A DNA stretch of 37,898 bases. Source: Bacteroidota bacterium (lineage in GTDB: Bacteria; Bacteroidota; Ignavibacteria; UBA10030; UBA6906). The first letter of the stretch is position 1. The number at the start of each line of letters is the position of its first letter. The stretch spans positions 1 to 37,898 of the forward strand of contig JADLEA010000207.1 in the NCBI GenBank assembly GCA_020846365.1. Reading direction: 5' to 3'. Shown piece after piece: positions 26,080 to 34,567 of this stretch. The notes beneath the pieces were generated by a model, which did no database searches, was not told where the DNA came from, and saw only the letters and a list, made by a program, of their open reading frames with translations. The position numbers and the translations under genes are program-made.

Positions 26080-28548
26080 ATGAAGGCGTTGTGTGTTGCG
26101 GTGATAGCTGCCTTGATCCTGCTTGGCTGCGGAAGCAGCAAGCCCCCCGATGTTGCTGCCGGCGCAGCCGCCAAGGGGCCCGAAAAGAAAGACGGCCCAA
26201 AGGCCTACGCGGATGTCATCACGAAGGAGGCAAAGTCCGATTCGGGCATGTTTATCGCTCACCGGATCAAGCAGAAGCTCTTCTACGAGATCCCCGCAAA
26301 GGAGTTCGGCAGAGAATACCTGCTGGTCACTTCCACGGCCAAGACACAATCCGGTCTCGGATACGGCGGGGACAATGTCAATTACCAGGTAGTGCGCTGG
26401 GACCGTTCGGGTGACCGCGTGATCCTGCGCAGCATCCTGTACGCCTCCGTTGCCTCGGATTCTCTCCCGGTCTCCTATGCCGTGGACAAGGCGAATTTTG
26501 CGCCGATCCTCATGGTGTTCGACATCCAGGCGTTCAACAAGGATTCCAGCGCGGTTGTTGTTGACGCCACGGATCTCTATGTATCCGACATGACGGAGCT
26601 GGGCCTGGATCGACGGACGCGCGAGCAGTTCAAGGTCCGGCGCGTCGACCCCAAACGCACGTTCGTTGAGAGCGTGCGCGCATTCCCGGACAACATCGAA
26701 ACCCGCGTGACCGTCACCTATGACGCAGGGCAGGTTCCCGTGGACAATGCCTTGAGCACGATCAGTCTGCTGTTGCACCAGTCCATGGTGCGGCTTCCTG
26801 AGAAACCGATGATGCCCAGGTTGTATGACGAACGGGTGAGTTTCTTCTCGCACCAGGTGTACGACTACGGTTATGACGGTCACCGTGCTGAGCGCCGACG
26901 CCATATTGCCCGCTGGCGGATGGAGCCCAAAGACACGGCGGCCTTTCTCCGCGGCGAACTCGTGGAGCCGGTAAAGCCCATCGTGTTCTACATTGACCGG
27001 GGGGTTCCGGACAAGTGGCGGCCCTACCTGAAGCGCGGGGTGGAATCCTGGCAGAAGGCGTTCGAGAAGGCGGGGTTCAAAAACGCGATTCTGGCCAAAG
27101 ATCCGCCGTCTGTATCAGAGGATCCGGACTGGAGTTCCGAAGATGCCCGGTATGCTACCATCCGGTGGCTCCCCTCGGAAATTGAGAACGCGTATGGTCC
27201 GCATATCTCCGACCCGCGGACCGGGGAGATCCTGGATGCGGACGTCGGGTTCTTCCACAACGTTATGAACCTCGCCAGAAACTGGTATGTGGTTCAGTCG
27301 GGCGCCGTGGATCCCAGGGCGCAGAAGCTGCCGCTCCCCGATGATTTGCTCGGCGAGCTGCTTCTGTACATTGCCGCCCATGAAGTCGGGCATTCGCTCG
27401 GATTTCCGCACAACATGAAGGCCACGTCGATGTATCCCGTGGACAGCCTCAGGAGCCGCACATTTACGGAGAAGTACGGCACCGAGGCCTCCATTATGGA
27501 CTATGGCCGGTTCAACTACATTGCACAGCCCGGAGACGGCGCGCACCTCATCCCCAAGATCGGTCCCTACGATCTGTTTGCTGTCGAGTGGGGATACCGG
27601 CCCTTTGTCGGCGCGAAGACGCCTGACGAAGAGCGCGTGCACCTTAACCGGATCGCGGCGCGTCAGGAAACGGAACCGTTTCTCCGTTTCGGCGACGCCG
27701 ACGGAGTGGATCCGTCTGCGCAGACAGAGGACCTGGGTTCGGATGCTGTGGCGGCCACACAGTACGGTCTCAAGAACATCGCGCGCATCGCGGATCTCCT
27801 TCTGACGATCACCACGAAGCAAGGCGAAGACTACAGCCTGCTGCGCGAGCTCTACCAGGAACTGATCGGCCAGCGCAACAGGGAACTGGGTCATGTGGCC
27901 AATGTGGTCGGCGGAGTTACCCGCACGCGGCGAGTGGCGGGGCAGGAGGGAACGGTGTACGATCCGGTTCCGCGAGAGAAACAAAAGGAAGCGATAGCGT
28001 TGCTCACGCGCGACGCATTCCGCACGCCCACGGAAATCCTCAAGCCGGATATTCTGAAGCTCATCGAGCCGAGCGGGACCGCCGAACGGGTGCTGCAGGG
28101 TCAGCGCAATGTTCTTGCGACGCTGTTGGACAACCGGCGACTTGCGCGCATGGCGAATATTCAGGCCATGCCGGGCGCAGATGCCCGCCCGTACCGTCTG
28201 AGCGAGATGTTCATCGACCTGCGTAGCGGCATCTGGAGCGAACTGGGGACGGGAAGGGTGGGGACCGATCTCTACAGGCGAAACCTGCAGCGTGCCTACC
28301 TGGAGTTGTTCGACGCCAAGTTGAATCCCGCACCCGCGCCTGCTGTTCCTGCGGGGATGCCTGCCGGATTGGCCGCGACGCTCTTTGCGCCCCTGCCGGG
28401 TGAAGCACGCGCAATCATGAGGGCCGAGCTCCAGGATCTGGATGCGGCTCTCGGCCAGGCCCTGTCCAGGAGCTCGGATCGCGAAATACGTGCGCATCTC
28501 CAGGATTGCCGGTACCGGATTTCAAAGATTCTCTACCCTGACAAGTAA
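26080..28548 (+). CDS. zinc-dependent metalloprotease lipoprotein (DUF5117/DUF5118-type family)
   Basis: Lipobox LILLGC; HEVGHSLGFPHNMKATSMYP (HExxHxxGxxH) and Met-turn-like SIMDYGRFNYIAQPGDG. Confidence 0.9.
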   Translation: MKALCVAVIAALILLGCGSSKPPDVAAGAAAKGPEKKDGPKAYADVITKEAKSDSGMFIAHRIKQKLFYEIPAKEFGREYLLVTSTAKTQSGLGYGGDNVNYQVVRWDRSGDRVILRSILYASVASDSLPVSYAVDKANFAPILMVFDIQAFNKDSSAVVVDATDLYVSDMTELGLDRRTREQFKVRRVDPKRTFVESVRAFPDNIETRVTVTYDAGQVPVDNALSTISLLLHQSMVRLPEKPMMPRLYDERVSFFSHQVYDYGYDGHRAERRRHIARWRMEPKDTAAFLRGELVEPVKPIVFYIDRGVPDKWRPYLKRGVESWQKAFEKAGFKNAILAKDPPSVSEDPDWSSEDARYATIRWLPSEIENAYGPHISDPRTGEILDADVGFFHNVMNLARNWYVVQSGAVDPRAQKLPLPDDLLGELLLYIAAHEVGHSLGFPHNMKATSMYPVDSLRSRTFTEKYGTEASIMDYGRFNYIAQPGDGAHLIPKIGPYDLFAVEWGYRPFVGAKTPDEERVHLNRIAARQETEPFLRFGDADGVDPSAQTEDLGSDAVAATQYGLKNIARIADLLLTITTKQGEDYSLLRELYQELIGQRNRELGHVANVVGGVTRTRRVAGQEGTVYDPVPREKQKEAIALLTRDAFRTPTEILKPDILKLIEPSGTAERVLQGQRNVLATLLDNRRLARMANIQAMPGADARPYRLSEMFIDLRSGIWSELGTGRVGTDLYRRNLQRAYLELFDAKLNPAPAPAVPAGMPAGLAATLFAPLPGEARAIMRAELQDLDAALGQALSRSSDREIRAHLQDCRYRISKILYPDK

Positions 28549-28567
28549 CATAGCAGAATCAGCAGGA

Positions 28568-28596
28568 CGGGGAGGCGGCGGGGCTGCCTCCCCGCC
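28568..28596 (+). terminator. GC-rich hairpin(s) 3' of the metalloprotease gene: possible weak terminator or leader switch
   Basis: CGGGGAGGC(28568-28576)/GCCTCCCCG(28586-28594) and the mutually exclusive GGCGGGG(28577-28583)/CCCCGCC(28590-28596); no U-tract follows. Confidence 0.45.
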
Positions 28597-28690
28597 AGTT
28601 GTTGTCGCCTCACATCATGTACGCAGGAACAACGGAGCAGAGTCCATCGATCCTCACACTGAGAGCACAACCCATCCATCGCGCCTGAAG

Positions 28691-29557
28691 GTGATTCTCG
28701 CCTTCCTGGCAATCTACATCATCTGGGGTTCCACGTATCTTGCCATCCGGTTTGGTGTCGAAACCCTGCCGCCTTTCCTCATGGCAGGGATTCGTTTTGT
28801 CCTCGCCGGATCGGTGCTGTTCATCTGGGAGCGGCACAAGGGCACACCTCTTCCGACGCTCGTGCAATGGCGGTCGGCCGCGATTGTGGGGGGATTGCTC
28901 CTCGTTGTCGGCAACGGCGGAGTCACGTGGGCCGAACAGGCCATCCCCTCCGGTGTCACGGCCCTGTTGATCAGCACTTCGCCGTTCTGGTTTGTGGTGC
29001 TCGAATGGATCCTGTTCCGGGGGATCCCTCCCACCGGCCGCATTGTGGCCGGGTTGACGATCGGGCTGTGCGGGGTCTTGTTGTTGATCGGGCCCGATCG
29101 TATTCTCACGGGAGGGGGCTTTCCTCTTAGCGGCATCATGGTCCTCCTGATCGCTACCGTGTCCTGGGCCGGAGGGTCCCTCTATTCACGCCGCGCGTTG
29201 ATGCCGGCGTCTCCGTTCATGGCAACCGCGGCGGAGATGCTGACGGGTGGAGGACTCCTTTTGCTCCTCAGCACCATCCTGGGAGAACCATTCAGCGTTG
29301 ATCCGGCTGCAGTGTCCGTATCATCCATTCTCGCACTGGCCTACCTGTTTGTCTTCGGTTCGCTCGTTGCTTTCACGGCGTACGTGTGGCTCCTCCGTGA
29401 AACCACTCCTGCCCGCGTATCGACCTATGCCTACGTGAATCCCGTTATCGCGGTCATTCTGGGGTGGACACTGGGCGGAGAGGAGCTGACCGGGCGAATG
29501 ATCATCGCCGCGCTCATCATTGTCGTGGGCGTGGTGCTTATCGTGACGCACAAGTAA
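28691..29557 (+). CDS. EamA/DMT-family permease (nearest usable in-frame start GTG 28691; 5' end uncertain)
   Basis: VILAFLAIYIIWGSTYLAIRFGVETLPPFLMAGIRFVLAG...; ten hydrophobic segments; C-term FTAYVWLLRETTPARVSTYAYVNPVIAVILGWTLGGE. Confidence 0.9.
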   Translation: MILAFLAIYIIWGSTYLAIRFGVETLPPFLMAGIRFVLAGSVLFIWERHKGTPLPTLVQWRSAAIVGGLLLVVGNGGVTWAEQAIPSGVTALLISTSPFWFVVLEWILFRGIPPTGRIVAGLTIGLCGVLLLIGPDRILTGGGFPLSGIMVLLIATVSWAGGSLYSRRALMPASPFMATAAEMLTGGGLLLLLSTILGEPFSVDPAAVSVSSILALAYLFVFGSLVAFTAYVWLLRETTPARVSTYAYVNPVIAVILGWTLGGEELTGRMIIAALIIVVGVVLIVTHK

Positions 29558-29621
29558 GCGAGAGCGCCGACCCTGTTGTTGCAGGCGCGGGTCGCTCGTG
29601 CCGGCAGACGCGATGTGGCAC

Positions 29622-29981
29622 TTACAACTTTTCGATGGCTTTAAGGAGGCGGGCGAGATCGATGGGTTTTTGCAGGAAGGCGTCGACGCCGGAAGCCAGG
29701 ATCTCGGCGGGGGAATAGAATTGAGAGTATGCCGTGACCATGATAATGGGGAAGAGCGGGTTTTTTGATTTCGCGTGTTTGGAAAACTCGATGCCGTTCA
29801 TCCGGGGCATGTCCAGGTCCACGATAGCCATGTGCACCAGGGATTTGCTCATGACTTCCAGCGCCTGCTCGCCGTTCTCAGCTTCCAGAATGGAATACCC
29901 CTTTTCCTCCAGGATGTCCTTCAGAAGCTCTCTGGCCTCGGCGTTGTCGTCGATAACGAGGATGCGGGCCCCGGTTTTCAC
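29622..29981 (-). CDS. stand-alone response regulator receiver domain protein
   Basis: RILVIDDNAEARELLKDILEEKGYSILEAENGEQALE...MAIVDLDMPRMNGIEFSK...IIMVTAYSQ...VDAFLQKPIDLARLL. Confidence 0.93.
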   Translation of the reverse strand: MKTGARILVIDDNAEARELLKDILEEKGYSILEAENGEQALEVMSKSLVHMAIVDLDMPRMNGIEFSKHAKSKNPLFPIIMVTAYSQFYSPAEILASGVDAFLQKPIDLARLLKAIEKL

Positions 29982-31183
29982 GAGGGGCTCCCGGCTTGTC
30001 CCCCGGAGAGCACTGCCGAATCCTCCAGGATGCGCCGCACTTCGTCGGCTGTCCGGATCATCTCCTCCTCACTATTATAGAAGTGCGGAGAGAACCTGAG
30101 AAACCCTTCCCTTACCGCAATCGAAATTCCACGTGCCTTGAGGCGACCAACGACATCCTCGGCCCGGATTCCCGATGGGGGTTGTATCGTCACAATGCCC
30201 GCGCGATGGCGGGGATCGAAGGGGGTAATCATCCGGACGCCGGGAATTGCCACGAGTTTCCGCATGAGAATGTCCGTCAAACCCAGGATGTGGTCTGCGA
30301 TGGCCTCGAGGCCGAATTCCAGTAGAGTACTGATGGCCTCCCGCATGGCATGCATGCCTGCGATATTCAGCGTTCCTCCTTCGTAACGGCGGGCTGAGGG
30401 AGCGGGGGGTTGGTCCAGGAGCCGGAAGTTCCATGGAGATGCGACCGAAAGCCAGCCGAGGTATTGCTGCTGAATCCGATCCTGGAGCTCCGCGGAGACA
30501 TACAGAAACCCCGTGCCCGGCGGGGACATCTGCCATTTCTGGGCTCCGGCGGCCAGGGCATCGATGTGCAGCTCCTGAACGTTGCAAGGCACTGCACCCA
30601 CGGACTGGATGCCGTCGACGACGAAGATGATGCCACGGGACCGGCACAACGCTCCGATCTCCGCAAGATCCGCCCGATACCCCGAGAGAAACTGAACGGC
30701 GCTCAACGACACCAGGCGTGTCGTGGGGAGGAGAGTGTCTTCCACTGCTTCTGGCGTGACCACTCCGTCGGGAGCAGGAAGAAGGTCAATGCGCACTCCG
30801 TGACGACGCAGATGCAGGAAGGGATGGAGGTTTGCGGGAAATTCCGCGTCATTCAGAAGCACATGGTCTCCGCTCTTCCAGGGGAGCCCGGAGGCGACGA
30901 CGTTGATCGCGTCCGAAGTGTTCATCTGAAATGCGATACGCTCAGGCGCCTCTGCGTGGATCATCTGCTGGACCAGGCGGCGCCATGCTCTCACCATTTC
31001 GACGTCCGTCTCGTAGGAATCGATGCTGCCGGTCATGCGGTCCTGAATATGGCGTGACAGGGCATCTGCGACGCGCGTGGAGAACGGGCTCGTCGCGGCA
31101 TGGTTCAGGTAGATCTTGCCGCTGGCAAGGTAGGGGAAGAGGGAGCGTGCGCGATCAAGGAGGTGGCGGGGAAAGAGAGTCAT
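29978..31183 (-). CDS. aminotransferase class V (cysteine desulfurase/selenocysteine lyase-like fold)
   Basis: IYLNHAATSPFSTRVADAL...RIAFQMNTSDAINVVASGLPWKSGDHVLLNDAEFPANLHPF...FVVDGIQSVGAVPCNV...LAAGAQKWQMSPPGTGFLYV. Confidence 0.92.
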   Translation of the reverse strand: MTLFPRHLLDRARSLFPYLASGKIYLNHAATSPFSTRVADALSRHIQDRMTGSIDSYETDVEMVRAWRRLVQQMIHAEAPERIAFQMNTSDAINVVASGLPWKSGDHVLLNDAEFPANLHPFLHLRRHGVRIDLLPAPDGVVTPEAVEDTLLPTTRLVSLSAVQFLSGYRADLAEIGALCRSRGIIFVVDGIQSVGAVPCNVQELHIDALAAGAQKWQMSPPGTGFLYVSAELQDRIQQQYLGWLSVASPWNFRLLDQPPAPSARRYEGGTLNIAGMHAMREAISTLLEFGLEAIADHILGLTDILMRKLVAIPGVRMITPFDPRHRAGIVTIQPPSGIRAEDVVGRLKARGISIAVREGFLRFSPHFYNSEEEMIRTADEVRRILEDSAVLSGGQAGSPS

Positions 31184-31248
31184 GTGCGTTGTGCTATCAT
31201 CCTGGAAAAATTACGAAGAATCGAATCGAATAGCAAAGAAGGGGCGTA

Positions 31249-31277
31249 TTGACTTCCCCTTGCCCCTTGCCTATATT
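31249..31277 (+). promoter_or_regulatory. candidate promoter of the C1 peptidase-pbpC operon
   Basis: TTGACT (31249-31254) N17 TATATT (31272-31277), 25 nt upstream of the ATG, with GGAG at 31291-31294. Confidence 0.7.
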
Positions 31278-31301
31278 CGTTCACACCAGCGGAGAAAACC
31301 C

Positions 31302-32084
31302 ATGGCAGCTCGTTCGCGGAGGCGACCCCGTCGGCATGCATACGGATGGGTACCTGACCTTCCCGACCAACGCGACTACCTCTACCGCGTACGTCATCCG
31401 GAGGTACCGGCCCTCCCCTCCTCGATGGATCTAAGGCCGCACTGCTCGCCGATCGAAGATCAGGGTGCTCTGGGGAGCTGTACGGCGCAGGCCCTGGTGG
31501 GAGCAATGGAGTTTCTCGAGAACAAGGACGGTGTTCCGTTCAAGGACCTCAGCCGGTTGTTCGTCTATTATAATGAGCGCGTCCTGATCGGCACGACGGG
31601 GTGGGATTCGGGCGCGACGTTGCGTGACGGTATCAAGACGCTCGCCAAGCAGGGGGTGTGCTCCGAGAAACTGTGGCCTCATATCATCAGCCGGTATAAG
31701 AGAAAGCCCAAGAAATCCTGCTACACCGAGGGTCTGGATCATCAGATCACGTTGTACGAGCGCCTGCTGTCCGTCGAGGAAATGCTCGGCTGTCTCGCCG
31801 ATGGTTACCCGTTTGTTTTCGGGTTCTCGGTGTATGAGAGCTTTGAATTCGGTGACGTTGCCACCACGGGAGTGGCTGTGATGCCGGAGCCCGATGAGCG
31901 TCTGCTGGGCGGGCATGCGGTACTGGCAGTCGGCTACGACGCCTCAGCGCAGCGGTTCCTGGTGCGCAACTCCTGGGGCTCCCGATGGGGACAACGGGGG
32001 TACTTCACCATGCCCTACGCCTATCTCGAAAACCGGAATCTCTCCGACGATTTCTGGACCATCCGCCGCGGCGAAAACATGTGA
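31302..32084 (+). CDS. papain-family (C1) cysteine peptidase, no signal peptide
   Basis: YGWVPDLPDQRDYLY...IEDQGALGSCTAQALVGAMEF (Q/Cys), GGHAVLAVGYD (His), VRNSWGSRWGQRGYFTMPYAYL (Asn). Confidence 0.92.
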   Translation: MAARSRRRPRRHAYGWVPDLPDQRDYLYRVRHPEVPALPSSMDLRPHCSPIEDQGALGSCTAQALVGAMEFLENKDGVPFKDLSRLFVYYNERVLIGTTGWDSGATLRDGIKTLAKQGVCSEKLWPHIISRYKRKPKKSCYTEGLDHQITLYERLLSVEEMLGCLADGYPFVFGFSVYESFEFGDVATTGVAVMPEPDERLLGGHAVLAVGYDASAQRFLVRNSWGSRWGQRGYFTMPYAYLENRNLSDDFWTIRRGENM

Positions 32085-32091
32085 GACGCTC

Positions 32092-34404
32092 ATGCCGGTG
32101 AAGGACGTGCGTCGCAGTCTTGTGATCGCCGGCCCGGTTCTGGCCAGCGGCCTTCTGATTTGGCTCTGGTGGACGTTATTTCCTCTGCCTCCGCCCAAGC
32201 CATATTCATTGGTGGTGGAAGACCGGCAGGGACGTTTTGTGCACGCGTTTCTTGCGACAGACGGGGTGTGGCGCCTCAAGACCTCACCTGATGAAATTCC
32301 TTCGCGGCTGAAAACCATCCTGCTGGAAAAGGAGGACCGCTGGTTCTACTACCATCCGGGCGTCAATCCCTTTTCCCTTGTCCGTGCGGCATTCCAGAAT
32401 CTTACCTCCGGCCGCCGCGTCTCCGGCGCATCCACGATCACTATGCAGCTCGCACGGATGCTGGAGCCGAAAGAACGCACGATACCGAACAAGCTTCTCG
32501 AGATGGTGCGCGCGCTGCAGTTAGAATGGGCATATTCCAAGGACGAGCTCCTCGAGATGTATCTGTCCATGGTGCCGCTCGGAGGGAACATCGAAGGGCT
32601 CGCTTCGGCCTCGCTGCTCTACTATCAGACTCCACTGGAACGGTTGAATATCGCTCAGCTGCTGGACCTGATTCTGGTTCCCAATAATCCAAACGCTCTG
32701 AGGCCGGACCGGTCGGGAAGCGTCTTGCTGGAGGAGCGTCTGAGGCGTTCACGCGCATGGATCGCGAAGGGACTGCTCACGTCCCAGGATTCGCTCATTC
32801 TCTGGTCGACGCCTTCCGCTGCCACTCGGCAGGCCCCCCCCAGACATGCTCCGCATTTTGCGCTGCGCCTCTTCCGCCAGTTCCCCGCAGGGGCAACCGT
32901 GCGGACATCTCTGGACCTGGATATGCAGGACAGGGTGGAGAAACTGCTCAGCAACCACCTGAGGCCGTGGAAGCGTCTGGGAGTGCAGAATGGTGCGGTA
33001 CTTGTGATTGAGAACGCGAGCGGCGCCGTACGGGCGTACGTCGGTTCTGAGGCATTTGCGGATCATGCTGCGCGGGGGCAGGTGGATGCCGTCGTGGCGC
33101 TCCGGTCGCCCGGCTCGACCTTGAAGCCGTTGTTGTACGCGATGCAGATGGAGCGGGGAGATCTGACGCCGCGCACCGTGGTGCTCGACACGCCGTACGA
33201 TGCGGAGGGGTTCTATGCCGAGAACTACGACGGCGGGTATGACGGCGCGGTGTATGCCGACGAGGCGCTCCAGCGGTCACTGAACGTCCCGATGGTACGC
33301 ATGTTGAAGCAGGCGGGATTGACGCAGTTCCAGAAATTTCTTGACCGTCAGGGTTTTGCCTCGCTGCATGCACAACGGGATCGGCTCGGCTTAAGCATGA
33401 TCCTGGGGGGATGCGGCGTGCGGCTGGATGAGCTTACGAATGCCTTTGCCTCGTTTCCGCGGGGTGGACACTGGAGACCGCTCTCCTTCCTCGAGCGCGG
33501 GGCACCGGACACCGCCGGGGTGCGGAAGGTCTTTTCGCAGGCAACGGCATACATGGTCACCCACATTCTCTCGGGGCTGGAGCGGCCGGACTTGCCCAAC
33601 AACTTCGACTACACCCTGTACCTCCCCCGCGTCGCATACAAGACGGGCACAAGCTACGGGAGGCGTGATGCCTGGTGTATCGGGTATTCCGCCGAATACA
33701 CCGTCGGGGTATGGATTGGAAACGTGACCAATGAGGGTGTTCCCGAACTGGTCGGGAGCCGCTCGGCCGCGCCGCTTCTCCTTGACGTATTCACATCGAT
33801 CTCCACCCCTTCACAGAAAACGATTCTTGCAGCGCCGGCGGAGATCAGGCTGCGCCGGGTCTGCGCGCGGAGCGGCCGTCCCCCGGGCCCATACTGTTCA
33901 CGGTTCATGGACGATCTGTATGCCGACGGGCAGTCCAGGTCCACACCCTGCGATATCTGCGCGGAATTCCTGGTATCGCGTGACGGGCGCACCACGTTTT
34001 GCGCGACATGCCTGGGGGATCACCCATATCAGGCAAAGGTGTTCGCACAATACCCCCCTGAGCTTCTGCACTTCTGGCGAACGCATGGCATGATGCAGGA
34101 GACAGCTCCGCCGCACAACCCGGAATGTACGCGCGTGTTTGCCGGCGAAGGACCGACTATCCTCAGCCCCACGGAAGGGATGACGTACTATGTTGTGGCG
34201 CGCAATCAGCAATTCCTCTTGCAGGCCGGGTCCGGGGTGGATGTCCGCGAACACCGGTGGTACCTGGATGACCGCTATCTGGGTGTCAAACGGCCCGGAG
34301 AGAAGCTGTTCCTCGCGCTCAGTGAGGGGAGTCACGCCATCTCCTGTCTGGATGACCGGGGGCGGCTTTCGACAGTGACGATCGCCGTGAAGTACGCGCT
34401 GTAA
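32092..34404 (+). CDS. pbpC: penicillin-binding protein 1C
   Basis: Start ATG 32092; TM; GT51 KEDRWFYYHPGVNPFSLVRA...GASTITMQLARML; transpeptidase SPGSTLKPLLYAM, RSLNVPMVRML, YKTGTSYGRRDAWCIGY; C-terminal BiPBP-like domain. Confidence 0.96.
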   Translation: MPVKDVRRSLVIAGPVLASGLLIWLWWTLFPLPPPKPYSLVVEDRQGRFVHAFLATDGVWRLKTSPDEIPSRLKTILLEKEDRWFYYHPGVNPFSLVRAAFQNLTSGRRVSGASTITMQLARMLEPKERTIPNKLLEMVRALQLEWAYSKDELLEMYLSMVPLGGNIEGLASASLLYYQTPLERLNIAQLLDLILVPNNPNALRPDRSGSVLLEERLRRSRAWIAKGLLTSQDSLILWSTPSAATRQAPPRHAPHFALRLFRQFPAGATVRTSLDLDMQDRVEKLLSNHLRPWKRLGVQNGAVLVIENASGAVRAYVGSEAFADHAARGQVDAVVALRSPGSTLKPLLYAMQMERGDLTPRTVVLDTPYDAEGFYAENYDGGYDGAVYADEALQRSLNVPMVRMLKQAGLTQFQKFLDRQGFASLHAQRDRLGLSMILGGCGVRLDELTNAFASFPRGGHWRPLSFLERGAPDTAGVRKVFSQATAYMVTHILSGLERPDLPNNFDYTLYLPRVAYKTGTSYGRRDAWCIGYSAEYTVGVWIGNVTNEGVPELVGSRSAAPLLLDVFTSISTPSQKTILAAPAEIRLRRVCARSGRPPGPYCSRFMDDLYADGQSRSTPCDICAEFLVSRDGRTTFCATCLGDHPYQAKVFAQYPPELLHFWRTHGMMQETAPPHNPECTRVFAGEGPTILSPTEGMTYYVVARNQQFLLQAGSGVDVREHRWYLDDRYLGVKRPGEKLFLALSEGSHAISCLDDRGRLSTVTIAVKYAL

Positions 34405-34567
34405 TTACCAGCCCCCGTGCGGGATCCGCGTGCTGCGGGGAAGCGTTGCACGCTCAAGCGTTGAATCAGCAAGCCGGTTTTCCGGCACCGCCGCCGGGGC
34501 CGCACCCTGAACAAAGAGATTGATTGCAGAGCAACTCCATCAAACCCAAGGCGAATCGGGAGAACAC

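Noticed and set aside
27115-28497. Long - strand ORF (460 aa) opposite the metalloprotease
   Set aside because: Antisense shadow of a coding frame with intact HExxH motif; no domain recognised.
29558-29621. CGACCC...GGGTCG inverted repeat between the convergent EamA and receiver genes, considered as a bidirectional terminator
   Set aside because: 15-nt loop, imperfect extension and no U-tract on either strand; too weak to call.
34405-34567. Small GC-rich inverted repeats (for example GCCGG-TTTT-CCGGC) in the pbpC-A2M gap, considered as ncRNA or terminator
   Set aside because: Short stems expected by chance in this base composition and no T-run; no clear promoter found.
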